Below are positions 22,605 through 30,780 of a DNA stretch of 41,027 bases, piece by piece (within the stretch, counting starts at the first letter, position 1; each line of letters opens with the position of its first letter). The notes under the pieces were generated by a model. The model had not been told where the DNA came from. It worked only from the letters and a program-made list of their open reading frames with translations, and did no database searches. The translations under genes were made by a program, and so were the position numbers. Source of the stretch: a virus; the IMG/VR virus record IMGVR_UViG_3300045940_000045, positions 1 through 41,027 of that record. The stretch is one strand, 5' to 3'.

Positions 22605-23658
22605 TGTCGATCCTCGTCACTACAGGGTTGCGGTGCGGGCCGAACGACGGCACCTCACCGATGAAGTCCCACATCCGCTTGAACGCGTCGGCGTTCGGGT
22701 ACGCGAGGTGGTACTTCCGCTGCAGATCGTCAACCACGCCCTGCTGCTCATCCGACAACTGCGTAATCATCGGGTCGAGCGTCCGCAGCAACTCATCGCG
22801 CTGCGCCTTCGTCATCGTATCACTTTCCGTCAGCGACCCGAGCAGCTTCATCAGCGGGCCGATGAGGTGAATATGTTCGAGCGCCCCGAGCCCGCCCTCG
22901 CTCTTCGCGAGAGCCGTTCGGGTGTTCAGGATTCGCTGCGCGGCCTGATAGAGCGTGACGCTGTTCGTGTGCGACAGGTCCGCACTCCGTAGACGATTGA
23001 TCGTCGTGACGTCGCGACGAATGTCCGCCCACGGCTCCAACCGGCGCATCGACTCCGCGTACAACTGCGCGCCGTCCGGCGTCTGCAATTCCTTCGGGAA
23101 TTGCCCGAGCACCGTGCCGTCGCGCGGATCGTAGATCAGGTCGCCATGAACGCCGACGTTCGGCGTCCGCAGCGAGGTGCGAAGGTCGGCCGCAGCTTTC
23201 GCTTCATCCATATAGCCGCCCGCCTGAAGAGCGTTCGCCATTGCGAGCAGCCGGTCGTCGCGCTGCCGGTCAGTCTCGCCGGGCTTCGCGCGATACTGCG
23301 CGATGATTTGCTCCGCGCCATTCTGCTGTTCGAGCTTCTGCTGCATCAGCCGAAGCTGCATCCCGTTCTGCGCGACGGACGCGAGACGCTGCGACCACGC
23401 GTTCGGGTTCAGTGCTTCCGCGAGGTTGGCACCGAGACCCGGCATCGTTCCCTGAGGGTACGGCCGCTGCCCTGTGGACAACAGCGAGAGCCCGGCGCTG
23501 CGGAGAGCCATGCGGCGCTCTTCGTCAAGCTGCTCGGGCGGAATGATTCCTTCGTAGGCCCCAGCCGGATAGAGCGCCTTCAGCAGCCCGCCGAACAGCG
23601 AGCTTGACGGCTTCTCAGTTTCGGGCGAGGCCATCGGGCCTGCCATCGGTGCGGTCAT
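22588..23658 (-). CDS. Internal virion/ejection protein, 356 aa
   Basis: ATG at 23658. N-terminal Pro/Ser-rich stretch, then SLFGGLLKALYPAGAYEG, and long helices rich in Gln, Arg and Leu (LASVAQNGMQLRLMQQKLEQ, DRLLAMANALQAGGYMDEA). The C-terminal part is helical with a conserved-looking DDLQRKYHLAYPNADAFKRM. No catalytic motif. Its end overlaps the next - gene by 17 bases. Similar proteins sit in the ejection cassette of many podoviruses. Confidence 0.65.
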   Translation of the reverse strand: MTAPMAGPMASPETEKPSSSLFGGLLKALYPAGAYEGIIPPEQLDEERRMALRSAGLSLLSTGQRPYPQGTMPGLGANLAEALNPNAWSQRLASVAQNGMQLRLMQQKLEQQNGAEQIIAQYRAKPGETDRQRDDRLLAMANALQAGGYMDEAKAAADLRTSLRTPNVGVHGDLIYDPRDGTVLGQFPKELQTPDGAQLYAESMRRLEPWADIRRDVTTINRLRSADLSHTNSVTLYQAAQRILNTRTALAKSEGGLGALEHIHLIGPLMKLLGSLTESDTMTKAQRDELLRTLDPMITQLSDEQQGVVDDLQRKYHLAYPNADAFKRMWDFIGEVPSFGPHRNPVVTRIDNAVPR

Positions 23659-23660
23659 CT

Positions 23661-24485
23661 TTATTGTCCAAACCCGGTGGGCCCAAGACGGAAGCCCTGA
23701 CCGAACGTCGGAAATTCAATCGGTTGCCCGCCCGGCACATAGCCCGGCAGGAAGGACGCGGCCGGTGCGACCGGCGACTTCGGCCCGCCGCCCGCGAAGC
23801 TCAGACCCGTCATCGCGCCGCCGAGCATACTCTGGAAGAAGCCCGGCTTCTCCGTCGGCGTCGTCGACTTCGTGTAGAGGGGCTGGCCGAAGCTCGACTG
23901 CAGCATCTGCAGCGCGCCCATGTTCCAGTTACGCTGACGGTCGGTCAGGTACTGCCCGTAGCCTGCGCCCGCCTGCGCGGCGTTGAAGCCGAGCCCCGCG
24001 CGCGCGAGCAGATTGCCGCGCAGCGACTCGAACGCGTTCATGGCGTTCTGCGACTGCAGGTTGTTGACCTGCGAGAAGTCCGGCCCGAGCGCGCGCGAGC
24101 GCGCACCGAACGTTGCGCCCGCCGCCATGCGCTTGTTGTAATCGTTGCTGAGATTGGCCCGCATCTGATCGTACATCGGGTTCATCGCCGCGAGGTACGG
24201 GTTCATCTGCGACATCATCGCGGCGGGGTCCGACATCGCACGCATCGCATCGAGCCCCATGCTGCCGAAGCCCTGAATGCCGGAGAGCGCCTGCAGGAAC
24301 GCTGGGTCGAGCGCGGCCATTGGCTGGCCCGCGTAGCCCATCGCCATGTCGCGCATGTTGCGGATGTAGGCTTGCGAATTCGGATCGAGCGACTGCATCG
24401 TCTCCTGCGGCTTGTTGCTGCCGAAGAGCGAACTCAGTCCGCCGAGTGCCGCGCCGATACCCGCGCCAACGAGAGGAGCTACCAT
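23661..24485 (-). CDS. Ala/Met/Gly-rich internal virion protein, 274 aa
   Basis: ATG 24485 preceded by GGGA. Starts with a hydrophobic Gly-rich segment (VAPLVGAGIGAALGGLSSLFG), typical of ejection proteins that insert in the host membrane, then Met/Ala/Gln-rich helices (MRDMAMGYAGQPMAALD, NPMYDQMRANLSNDYNKRM). The C terminus is Gly/Pro/Phe-rich. Two bases separate it from the next gene. P22 gp7/gp20-like role inferred from layout, not from sequence identity. Confidence 0.65.
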   Translation of the reverse strand: MVAPLVGAGIGAALGGLSSLFGSNKPQETMQSLDPNSQAYIRNMRDMAMGYAGQPMAALDPAFLQALSGIQGFGSMGLDAMRAMSDPAAMMSQMNPYLAAMNPMYDQMRANLSNDYNKRMAAGATFGARSRALGPDFSQVNNLQSQNAMNAFESLRGNLLARAGLGFNAAQAGAGYGQYLTDRQRNWNMGALQMLQSSFGQPLYTKSTTPTEKPGFFQSMLGGAMTGLSFAGGGPKSPVAPAASFLPGYVPGGQPIEFPTFGQGFRLGPTGFGQ

Positions 24486-24494
24486 TGCTGTCCC

Positions 24495-26006
24495 TTACCT
24501 TTTTCCTGCCGGGATAACGCCGAGCTTCGGAATGCCCACACGCCAATCCGTCGCGACCACTTCGTCCACCCTGAGTCGAACCTGTCGTGCCGTCAGCCGC
24601 GTCGGGGTGGGCTCGCTCGCGGTGAAGGGTCCTACCTGTCGCTCGGTCGCAGTCGGATGGAATGCGCCGAAGAGAGTCATCGAGACATCGCCCAGCGTCT
24701 TCTCGTCTGGGATGATGCGCTGCACGCGCATCGCCTGCTCGCCCTCACCGATTTCGATGGGGCCGCTCTCCGCGAAGACCGTCATGCCGGTGCGGTTCGC
24801 GCCGTACTCGTGCTCGATCAGGTTGCCGCTGTCGTCGGTCAGGAGCGGATACTCGTACACGCCCCGGTCGATGCCGCTGGATCGCGGCAGGTCGCCGATG
24901 ATCCAGTGATCGTCCTTGTAGTTGTAGCCGACGTACTGATCGTTCTCGTAGGTGGTCCGGTCCTTCGAGGGATAGGTCCACCAGACTTCGTTGAACAGCG
25001 TCATCGGGATCGCTTGCACTTTCGCGCGCTGCGACTGGTCAAGCTGGCCGAAGACATGGTCGAGGACGTCGCAGCGCATCGGCTTCAGCGCACCGTCGTA
25101 CTCGAAGAACTTGCCGTAAGACATCCAGAAGATTCTATCGCCGAGCACCGCGCACGCCTGCGGGCCGACGATGCCGCAGTTGTCACCAAGCTGCTCGAAC
25201 GCGTAGACGTCCGTGCCGCCGACATACGTCATCGCGAACACGTCGACGTCGGTCCAGAGAATCGTCTGCCTGCGCGTCCGTCGGCCGCACACAAGGCGAC
25301 CCTTCGTCGGCAGGTCGACCTCGTTCGCCTGATTGGTTTCCAGAATCTCCCAATCCGTCAGCGACTCGATGTCCGGCCACTTCACGCGCCGCGCGATGCC
25401 GTCCGCGCCGAGCGCCACGATGAAGTGTTCGGGTGTGACGACGACGGCGGTGTTACTCACCGGTGCGGTCGCATCAACCTCGGCCATGTCGCCGCCGCCG
25501 GGAGCACCGACGAGTAGGCGGCCGTCGACAGTGTGGCACGCGACGTACTTCTCACCGAAGTTGTCGATGGTCCACGTCGCCGGAGCGACGAGCGTCAGCG
25601 CGCCCGAGCCCGTGCCGTAGTAGCCCGCGCCGAACAGACCCGAGCCGTAGTTCCCTGCGACGAACGCGCCGTTGACGAACTCGTCGCCGGTGCCGGTTGC
25701 CAGATCGGATGGCGTGACATCTTCGAGCGTGCCGTCGGTGTACAACCACATCTTCGTGTGGGTGCCGATGGCTGCGTGCGAGACGCCGTCATTATCGCGC
25801 CAGCCGTACATCGCGCGCGGCTTCCCCGTCACTGCGAGGTTGACCGCGCTCGAATCCTTGACGTTACGCCAGCCCCCAATGGGGCCCATGATGCCCTCGT
25901 TCCAGCGCACACCATTGGCATCGTACCAGCGATTCTTCGCCTGATAGCGCGTCCCGTTCCGATAGACGCCGGGCGGAAGGCGCAGACTTATCGTCCTCTC
26001 GATCAT
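24495..26006 (-). CDS. Tail hub/nozzle protein, P22 gp10-like
   Basis: 503 aa. Beta-rich throughout, with the start ERTISLRLPPGVYRNGTRYQAKNRW and the phrases GPIGGWRNV, WIDNF-type TWTIDNFGEKYVA, RRVKWPDIESLTDW and LFNEVWWTYPS that recur in P22 gp10-type tail stabilisation/nozzle proteins, which form a hexameric beta-propeller tube below the adaptor. The C terminus (ARQVRLRVDEVVATDWRVG) matches the final strands of this family. ATGA overlap with the endolysin gene upstream. Confidence 0.85.
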   Translation of the reverse strand: MIERTISLRLPPGVYRNGTRYQAKNRWYDANGVRWNEGIMGPIGGWRNVKDSSAVNLAVTGKPRAMYGWRDNDGVSHAAIGTHTKMWLYTDGTLEDVTPSDLATGTGDEFVNGAFVAGNYGSGLFGAGYYGTGSGALTLVAPATWTIDNFGEKYVACHTVDGRLLVGAPGGGDMAEVDATAPVSNTAVVVTPEHFIVALGADGIARRVKWPDIESLTDWEILETNQANEVDLPTKGRLVCGRRTRRQTILWTDVDVFAMTYVGGTDVYAFEQLGDNCGIVGPQACAVLGDRIFWMSYGKFFEYDGALKPMRCDVLDHVFGQLDQSQRAKVQAIPMTLFNEVWWTYPSKDRTTYENDQYVGYNYKDDHWIIGDLPRSSGIDRGVYEYPLLTDDSGNLIEHEYGANRTGMTVFAESGPIEIGEGEQAMRVQRIIPDEKTLGDVSMTLFGAFHPTATERQVGPFTASEPTPTRLTARQVRLRVDEVVATDWRVGIPKLGVIPAGKR

Positions 26007-26482
26007 TGCGCCGCCTCCCAGCGGACAAACTTCGACTTTCCTTCAACGCGACGCACACGAGCAAAAACGCCAAAGCCTTCTCGGCCCCCGCCCCCATTGG
26101 TGTTGCCCTCAATGGTCTCGTAGCTGTCACCCGTCACTCGCGTGACGATGCCGACGTGAGCGAATCGCCGGAGCGACTCGTTCCACAGGATGAACAGGTC
26201 ACCGACGGCCGGTCGGTCCTGAAGGACTCCCGGCTTCGAGGCGGCCCATGCTGCGAGCACTGCGACGCCCGCCGTGCGCGGACACGGCCATCTGTGACCT
26301 ACTGCCTGTCGGCCCATCTGGCCGACGAAGGCCATGCACCACGGGAACGCGCCTGCGGGGTCCAGCCCCGCCTCACGAATCCAGTAGTCGATGCACAGGC
26401 CCCGGTTGCTATTCTTCGGAGACTCGACAACACCGAGGTATCGTCTCGCCTCGGCAATCAACGCGTCAGTCTGTTGGCTCAT
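26003..26482 (-). CDS. Endolysin, CHAP/NlpC-P60-like amidase or peptidase
   Basis: 159 aa. Start ATG 26482, with GGTGGGGG upstream, overlapping the holin candidate by 17 bases. The CHAP-like core: GLCIDYWIREAGLDPAGAFPWCMAFVG with catalytic Cys49, GDLFILWNE, FAHVGIVTRV with His109, and YETIEGNTN. No cell-wall binding domain is visible. Expected to cut peptidoglycan at the end of infection after holin action. An upstream start (26503) is possible but has no better ribosome binding site. Confidence 0.88.
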   Translation of the reverse strand: MSQQTDALIAEARRYLGVVESPKNSNRGLCIDYWIREAGLDPAGAFPWCMAFVGQMGRQAVGHRWPCPRTAGVAVLAAWAASKPGVLQDRPAVGDLFILWNESLRRFAHVGIVTRVTGDSYETIEGNTNGGGGREGFGVFARVRRVEGKSKFVRWEAAQ

Positions 26483-26765
26483 GGTCGCCCCCACCGAGCG
26501 CACGCCGTTCGAGTATTGCCTTCGCTTCGTCGCGGATCGCGCCGACTTCAGCCTCGGCTCCGCGACGGTTCAGCCACGCCGTGATTCCCTTCAGCCCGTA
26601 GGGCAGGGCCATCGACAGCGAGCCCCACGCGAGCAGGAAGGTCCACGGTGCGCGGATGTGAACGAAGTACGCGAACCAGCCTAACCCGCCCAACCATGAA
26701 ACGGTCGCGACCATCTTGTAGTGATTGTCGAGACCAAGCAGTTCTCTCAGCGTGTCGTTTCTCAT
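26466..26765 (-). CDS. Holin candidate, two membrane segments
   Basis: 99 aa from ATG 26765 (a GTG at 26771 would add two residues). Hydrophobic segments at about residues 18-37 (MVATVSWLGGLGWFAYFVHI) and 43-65 (TFLLAWGSLSMALPYGLKG), followed by a charged tail (RRGAEAEVGAIRDEAKAIL). Size, two-segment layout and immediate position before the endolysin suggest a class II-type holin. Not matched to a named family. Confidence 0.65.
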   Translation of the reverse strand: MRNDTLRELLGLDNHYKMVATVSWLGGLGWFAYFVHIRAPWTFLLAWGSLSMALPYGLKGITAWLNRRGAEAEVGAIRDEAKAILERRALGGGDHEPTD

Positions 26766-26840
26766 CTCCACTCTTTCAGTGAGTCGGGCGCGGTCTCGAA
26801 GCGGGTGAGTGGGGTTCCCACAAACGTCCGCTGACCCCGA

Positions 26841-27092
26841 CTACTTGTTTTGCGCCACGCAGCGAAGCGGTGTGTCGAGCTTCGCCTGCAGGCAGATCAG
26901 TGTGTCCAGCTTTCGGTTCGTCTCGCGCGCCTGTAGCTCGTGCTCGCGAAGTTCCGATGCGACGGCCTCGACCTTGCCCGGCAGCTTTGAGAAGCCGAGG
27001 ACTCCGACGAGGACGCCGACCGTTATGACGATAGTCGTCACGATTGCTTTGATGTCGCCCGCATGAGCGGCGACTTTCGCGAGAGTGAGCAT
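26841..27092 (-). CDS. Single-pass membrane protein with coiled coil (i-spanin/holin-like)
   Basis: 83 aa. ATG 27092 overlaps the tail-fibre stop (TAATG). One N-terminal membrane segment (IKAIVTTIVITVGVLVGVLG) is followed by a helical stretch (KVEAVASELREHELQARETN) and a tail with two cysteines (LICLQAKLDTPLRCVAQ). The layout fits an i-spanin or a second holin/antiholin of the lysis cassette. A 75-base gap to the holin candidate contains nothing clear. Confidence 0.6.
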   Translation of the reverse strand: MLTLAKVAAHAGDIKAIVTTIVITVGVLVGVLGFSKLPGKVEAVASELREHELQARETNRKLDTLICLQAKLDTPLRCVAQNK

Positions 27093-28111
27093 TAGTGCAA
27101 CACCGCCGCGAGCCACGTCTTCGTGGCGAGAAGGTTCCGAGTGTTCGCGCCCGCGTAGGTCTGCGCGCGCAAGCGATAGACGGCCGCGCCGTCTGGATCG
27201 TTCACGAACGCGCGCACCTGAATGCGGAAGCCCGTCGACAGCCCGTTCTGCGAGTCGAGGTGGACCCACGACTCCGCGAGGATGTTGCTGGACCCGTCTT
27301 CGATCCACGCGCGCACCGTCGCGGCGTTGTCCGGTGAGGGGTCACCGCCCGCGTCGATGGCGACCTGTCCAATCAATTCGAGCAGGTGGTCGTCGAAGTC
27401 GTCGGCGGGCACCCTGATGCCCGTCGAGGACAACTGCCACGTTCCGACATCATAGTCCGTCGGCGTGCCCGTGAAGACCACCGACGTCGCGCTGTTCGCA
27501 CCGATTGACTGGTCCGACGCGAGGTGCATCTTACACCGGCGCGGATATGCAGCGGCAACCTTCGCCTCAGTGACGGCATCGTCCGCCAGCTTGGCGGTCG
27601 TGACGTTCGCGTCGAGAATCTTCGCCGTGGTCACCGAGTCGGCCTGCAGCATCGAAGCTGCGATGGTCAGGGCGTCCTGCACGCCGTGATGCACGCCGTA
27701 GACCGTGGTGCCGTTGTCGAGCGTGAAGAATTCGAGCAGCGAGGCCGGGCCGAGCGTCGGTGCGACGCCGGAGAGCCAAGTGATGCCCGAGAACGTCGTC
27801 GTGTAGTCGTCGCCGTCGATGACGAGGACCCACATACGCTGGGCCGCAAGCAATCCGCTCGTGTCGGCCCGCCACGCGGTCGTGCTGATCGCTGTGTTCT
27901 GGTTTACCGTGACCTTGTGGACCGTGGCGAGCGTCGCCGAGAGAACCGTTGAGGCTCCCGACGTCGTCACCGCCTTCCGCAGGATCGCTGGGATACCGAG
28001 CAGCGAGTCGTAGCTGTCCGCGTCCGAGTTGAGCTTCGTGCCCCAAGTGCCGGACGAGCCGCCCACCTCGGGTTTGACGAACGCGTAAATTGTGGTCGTC
28101 GTATCAGACAT
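27092..28111 (-). CDS. Tail fibre/spike protein
   Basis: 339 aa. Opens with [25 protein letters not shown], the common N-terminal signature of phage tail fibre proteins ('P..G....WG.kLN...d.id'). The middle has short repeats ([20 protein letters not shown], then VTEAKVA) typical of trimeric fibre shafts. The C-terminal half ([19 protein letters not shown] to the end) looks like a TNF/C1q-like jelly-roll head that could bind the host surface. Between adaptor and lysis genes, as expected. Confidence 0.85.
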   Translation of the reverse strand: MSDTTTTIYAFVKPEVGGSSGTWGTKLNSDADSYDSLLGIPAILRKAVTTSGASTVLSATLATVHKVTVNQNTAISTTAWRADTSGLLAAQRMWVLVIDGDDYTTTFSGITWLSGVAPTLGPASLLEFFTLDNGTTVYGVHHGVQDALTIAASMLQADSVTTAKILDANVTTAKLADDAVTEAKVAAAYPRRCKMHLASDQSIGANSATSVVFTGTPTDYDVGTWQLSSTGIRVPADDFDDHLLELIGQVAIDAGGDPSPDNAATVRAWIEDGSSNILAESWVHLDSQNGLSTGFRIQVRAFVNDPDGAAVYRLRAQTYAGANTRNLLATKTWLAAVLH

Positions 28112-28827
28112 TAGAAGCTCCTCGGCAACTGAATGCGTTTCCTGCTAGCCGAGAACTGCGCGCGCTCGCGCTCCTTGTTGACCTCGGCGATGGCCTGCGT
28201 GAAGCGATTCTCCCACAGCGGGAGCCGCTCGTCATGCTCGTAGTATGGCGCGGTCTCGACGAGCGTCCCGTACATGTACAGGTCGGGATGCCGGAGATAG
28301 AGCCCGTTCACCGTGTTCGCGTCGAGCGCGGGCAGGTCGCGGATGAACTCGAAGTCGACCTTGTAGCTCCCGTCGATGACGACACGCGGGTGTAGATAGA
28401 GGAAGGCACCGTGCGCCGCCTCGGCCCCGCCGACGTCGGGGTCGACGAGGAAGCTGTCCATCTGGGGCACGATGACGGCCTTGTTCGCGCGCCCGTTGCC
28501 GACCGACGAATTCAGCGCCGTGAATCCGCGCCACGCGGACGGCGTCACGATTTCGATTTCACCGTGCGCGTCGTCCGTCGCGTTCCACATCGTGGTCACC
28601 TCGCGAACGTAGTTCGGAAGCTCCATGGGGTACGCCGTGACCGACAGCGGGTTGCCGCTGTTCGCGAGGCTGTAGATTTGGCGGAACCACTCCTGCTGTC
28701 GCCGGATGCGGGCTTCGCAGAGTGCCACCCACGTCGGAAACCGCGCGATGGCATCATCGTCATCGGTGCGGTCCAGCCACGCGAGGACCTCGTCCTGCAG
28801 GTCCTGATAGGTTTCGAACTGTGCCAT
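28111..28827 (-). CDS. Head-tail adaptor (SU10/P22 gp4-type)
   Basis: 238 aa. N-terminal helix [27 protein letters not shown]-like with [12 protein letters not shown], then [10 protein letters not shown], a beta region, and the C-terminal [21 protein letters not shown] with [14 protein letters not shown], the hallmark of phage adaptor proteins that dock under the portal ('yPdlllygaL.ea..yl.d......w...y..al'). Overlaps the fibre start by 1 base. Function from strong resemblance to the family. Confidence 0.82.
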   Translation of the reverse strand: MAQFETYQDLQDEVLAWLDRTDDDDAIARFPTWVALCEARIRRQQEWFRQIYSLANSGNPLSVTAYPMELPNYVREVTTMWNATDDAHGEIEIVTPSAWRGFTALNSSVGNGRANKAVIVPQMDSFLVDPDVGGAEAAHGAFLYLHPRVVIDGSYKVDFEFIRDLPALDANTVNGLYLRHPDLYMYGTLVETAPYYEHDERLPLWENRFTQAIAEVNKERERAQFSASRKRIQLPRSF

Positions 28828-28835
28828 CGTCCCTC

Positions 28836-29597
28836 TTACGCCAGAGTGATGATTCTTGACTGCTGGCCCAACTCTGGGTGCTGGGCCAAGTATTGTTCCG
28901 CGTGTGGGGCCATGTAGGCGAACTCACCGAGGTGAGCAATCTCCTTCGAGATTTCGTGATCGAGGATCAGCGGCACTCCGGCCTCTTCGAGCTTGAGACA
29001 GAAGTAGACGTCCTCGCCCATATGCCCGCCCGGCTTCCCGCTCGGCTGAATCTGCGGGTTGTAGCCCACCATGAAGTAGGGCTTCGACAGCTTCTCGCGG
29101 ATCATGTCCGTCCGCAGCAGAATGACGCCGAACCCGATGGCCGCGATGCGCTGCGTCGCCGGTGACTGCGCGGTCGTATACGCGCGCATCCCGTAGTCCT
29201 TCGAGTCAGTGAACGCGACCGGCCGGAACGGCTCGCCGCGCTCAGTGTAGTTCGCGCAGACGGCGGGCGCGTGATGGTTCAGCATCCTCGGGATGAGATT
29301 CTTCGGGAACCGCATGTCCGAGTCGAGAAACAGAATGTGCGTGATGCTCTCGTGCGCGAGTACCGTATCGACCAGATTCTCGCGCTGGCGCGGGATCAGC
29401 GAGCCCTTCGCCATGATGATCTTCAAGTCGATGACGTCGGACAGATTCAGCGCGGTCCACGCCATCATTCTCGCTAGATCGTAGGCGAAGAAGGTCTTCA
29501 CTTCGTCGCCGCACGGGATGCAGATTGCCACGACCGCCTTCGGCGGCTTCACGGGCTCGGCCTGCTCCGCTTGAATCACTGTCTCGTCCCCGCTCAT
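28836..29597 (-). CDS. Glycosyltransferase, GT-A (family 2-like)
   Basis: 253 aa; start ATG 29597, placed by AGGAG eight bases upstream. Nucleotide-sugar fold: VVAICIPCGDEVKTFFA, LKIIMAKGSLIPRQRENLVD, and the metal motif D92-S93-D94 in HILFLDSDMRF. Later GFGVILLRTDMI and GEDVYFCLKLEEAGVPLILD supply the acidic acceptor-side residues (ED) typical of GT2-like/Anp1-like enzymes. No membrane segment. It sits among structural genes, between the 103-aa protein and the adaptor; it may glycosylate a virion protein or host glycan. Confidence 0.83.
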   Translation of the reverse strand: MSGDETVIQAEQAEPVKPPKAVVAICIPCGDEVKTFFAYDLARMMAWTALNLSDVIDLKIIMAKGSLIPRQRENLVDTVLAHESITHILFLDSDMRFPKNLIPRMLNHHAPAVCANYTERGEPFRPVAFTDSKDYGMRAYTTAQSPATQRIAAIGFGVILLRTDMIREKLSKPYFMVGYNPQIQPSGKPGGHMGEDVYFCLKLEEAGVPLILDHEISKEIAHLGEFAYMAPHAEQYLAQHPELGQQSRIITLA

Positions 29598-29609
29598 TGT
29601 CCCCACTCC

Positions 29610-29921
29610 TTAGACCTTCATGTTGTTGGTTCGCCACGCGCGGTTATCTGGGTCGTTCAGCCACGCGCGCAGCTTCTTCTGATCGTCGATGATGCCCTTC
29701 TGCTTCAACTCCATGTAGATGTTCAGAGGGACGCTCGCAACGCGACGCATTCCGCTGGACTTGTTGGGCGAGGCGTCCGAATTCTGCAGCGCCTTGTTCA
29801 TCTCGACCAAGTCTGTGACGTCCTGCTCGTCCGTGATGGTGAATTGCTCGGTCTGCGGGTCCCAATGGAACCGCTGGACCGTTTTCGTCAGTGCATCGAC
29901 CTCGAAAAGTATGCCGCTCAT
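29610..29921 (-). CDS. Conserved phage protein, 103 aa
   Basis: ATG at 29921. Contains DLVEMNKALQNSD...RRVASVPLNIYMELKQKGIIDDQK and RAWLNDPDNRAWRT (in short pieces), the pattern of a small conserved family common in podo- and siphoviruses in the head-tail gene region ('vAsIPl.v...l...gi..d...lk.wLndp.n..frt'). Its role is not established. One base from the next gene. Confidence 0.75.
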   Translation of the reverse strand: MSGILFEVDALTKTVQRFHWDPQTEQFTITDEQDVTDLVEMNKALQNSDASPNKSSGMRRVASVPLNIYMELKQKGIIDDQKKLRAWLNDPDNRAWRTNNMKV

Positions 29922-30488
29922 CTAGAACCTCACCGAGAACACGTTCAGGGTGACGCCCACGCCCACTCCGAGCGCAGGTTTTCCGTTTGACTGCACGCCA
30001 ACGACGCCCGCGAAGACGCCGACGCCGATGTTCGGGCCGACAATGCGCGGGTACAGCTTCGGCCGGGCGTCGAGCGCGCTCTTCAGCGCCTGATTCGAGG
30101 CCTGAAGGAGCGTGATCTGACCGGCGCGAGCCTCATTCTGCTCGTGCAGCAGCGAGATTTCTCCGTCTTGTGAGGCGATGACCGCGTCGCGCGCCGCAAT
30201 ACTCGGGGCGCAGGACGTGTCGGGATGAGAGACTGAATCTGCGACAGCGACCTCGCGCCTCGCGACGGTCGTCTGCCGGTGCTGCTTGCCCAATCTATCT
30301 TCCAGAACGTTCACGCGGTCCTGCAGCATGTCGACCTCGACCTGCTTCGCGTGTTGGAAGTCGAGCGCGAGGCGGGCCTTTGCCTCGAACTGCTCAGCGC
30401 GGCGGTAGAACACCTGCCCGAGACGGCCCGCGACGAGCGCGACCGCGACGGCGACGACTGCGATGCTCCACGAAACCTTGCCGCTCAT
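29922..30488 (-). CDS. Membrane-anchored coiled-coil protein with beta C-terminus
   Basis: 188 aa. One N-terminal membrane segment (WSIAVVAVAVALVAG), a long coiled coil (about 32-75 and 105-135: EAKARLALDFQHAKQVEVDM, LQASNQALKSALDARP), then a Gly-rich alternating C terminus (IGVGVFAGVVGVQSNG, GVGVGVTLNVFSVRF) ending in Phe. The last part looks like outer-membrane-type beta hairpins. It could be a unimolecular spanin-like lysis protein or a virion protein. Placed away from the lysis cassette. Confidence 0.6.
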   Translation of the reverse strand: MSGKVSWSIAVVAVAVALVAGRLGQVFYRRAEQFEAKARLALDFQHAKQVEVDMLQDRVNVLEDRLGKQHRQTTVARREVAVADSVSHPDTSCAPSIAARDAVIASQDGEISLLHEQNEARAGQITLLQASNQALKSALDARPKLYPRIVGPNIGVGVFAGVVGVQSNGKPALGVGVGVTLNVFSVRF

Positions 30489-30514
30489 GCTATCCCCTCA
30501 GGAACAGCCGGACA

Positions 30515-30536
30515 CGGCGGGCCATTCGGCCCGCCG
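30515..30536. other. GC hairpin downstream of capsid operon
   Basis: CGGCGGGCC (30515-30523) pairs with GGCCCGCCG (30528-30536) around ATTC, a perfect 9-bp stem in a 60-base gap after the 69-aa gene on the - strand. The strand direction has no T run after it. A plausible partial terminator or mRNA 3' end stabiliser that would keep capsid expression above that of the downstream genes. Confidence 0.55.
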
Positions 30537-30548
30537 CGCCCTGCTGGA

Positions 30549-30758
30549 TTAGTCGCGAAGGTTGGAGACGGTGGTAGCGGTGCTGGTGACCATTTCTTTG
30601 CAGTGAGCGACTTGCCCCTGCGAAGCGACCGAGAAGTCGTAGGCCACGAGAACCTCGGTGGTGCTCGGGTTCCCGATAACGATTCCGGCTTCGGTGACAC
30701 CCGTATCGCCAGAGGCGATGAAGGTGACTACCGCGCCGGGGGACTGAGTGGCTGCCAT
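30549..30758 (-). CDS. Small hypothetical virion-region protein, 69 aa
   Basis: ATG 30758; GGA lies 12-15 bases upstream in the MCP-gene downstream gap. Predicted beta-rich (PGAVVTFIASGDTGVTEAGI, TEVLVAYDFSVASQGQ) with a Thr/Ala end. It follows the major capsid gene directly, a typical place for a head decoration or head-completion protein, but no family is recognised. Confidence 0.6.
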   Translation of the reverse strand: MAATQSPGAVVTFIASGDTGVTEAGIVIGNPSTTEVLVAYDFSVASQGQVAHCKEMVTSTATTVSNLRD

Positions 30759-30780
30759 GGTAGGTTATGTCCTTTCTGGC

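Noticed and set aside
23604-25517. 637-codon + strand open frame opposite the ejection and tail-hub genes
   Set aside because: It spans the boundaries of three well-supported minus genes, has His/Arg/Val-biased composition and no family features.
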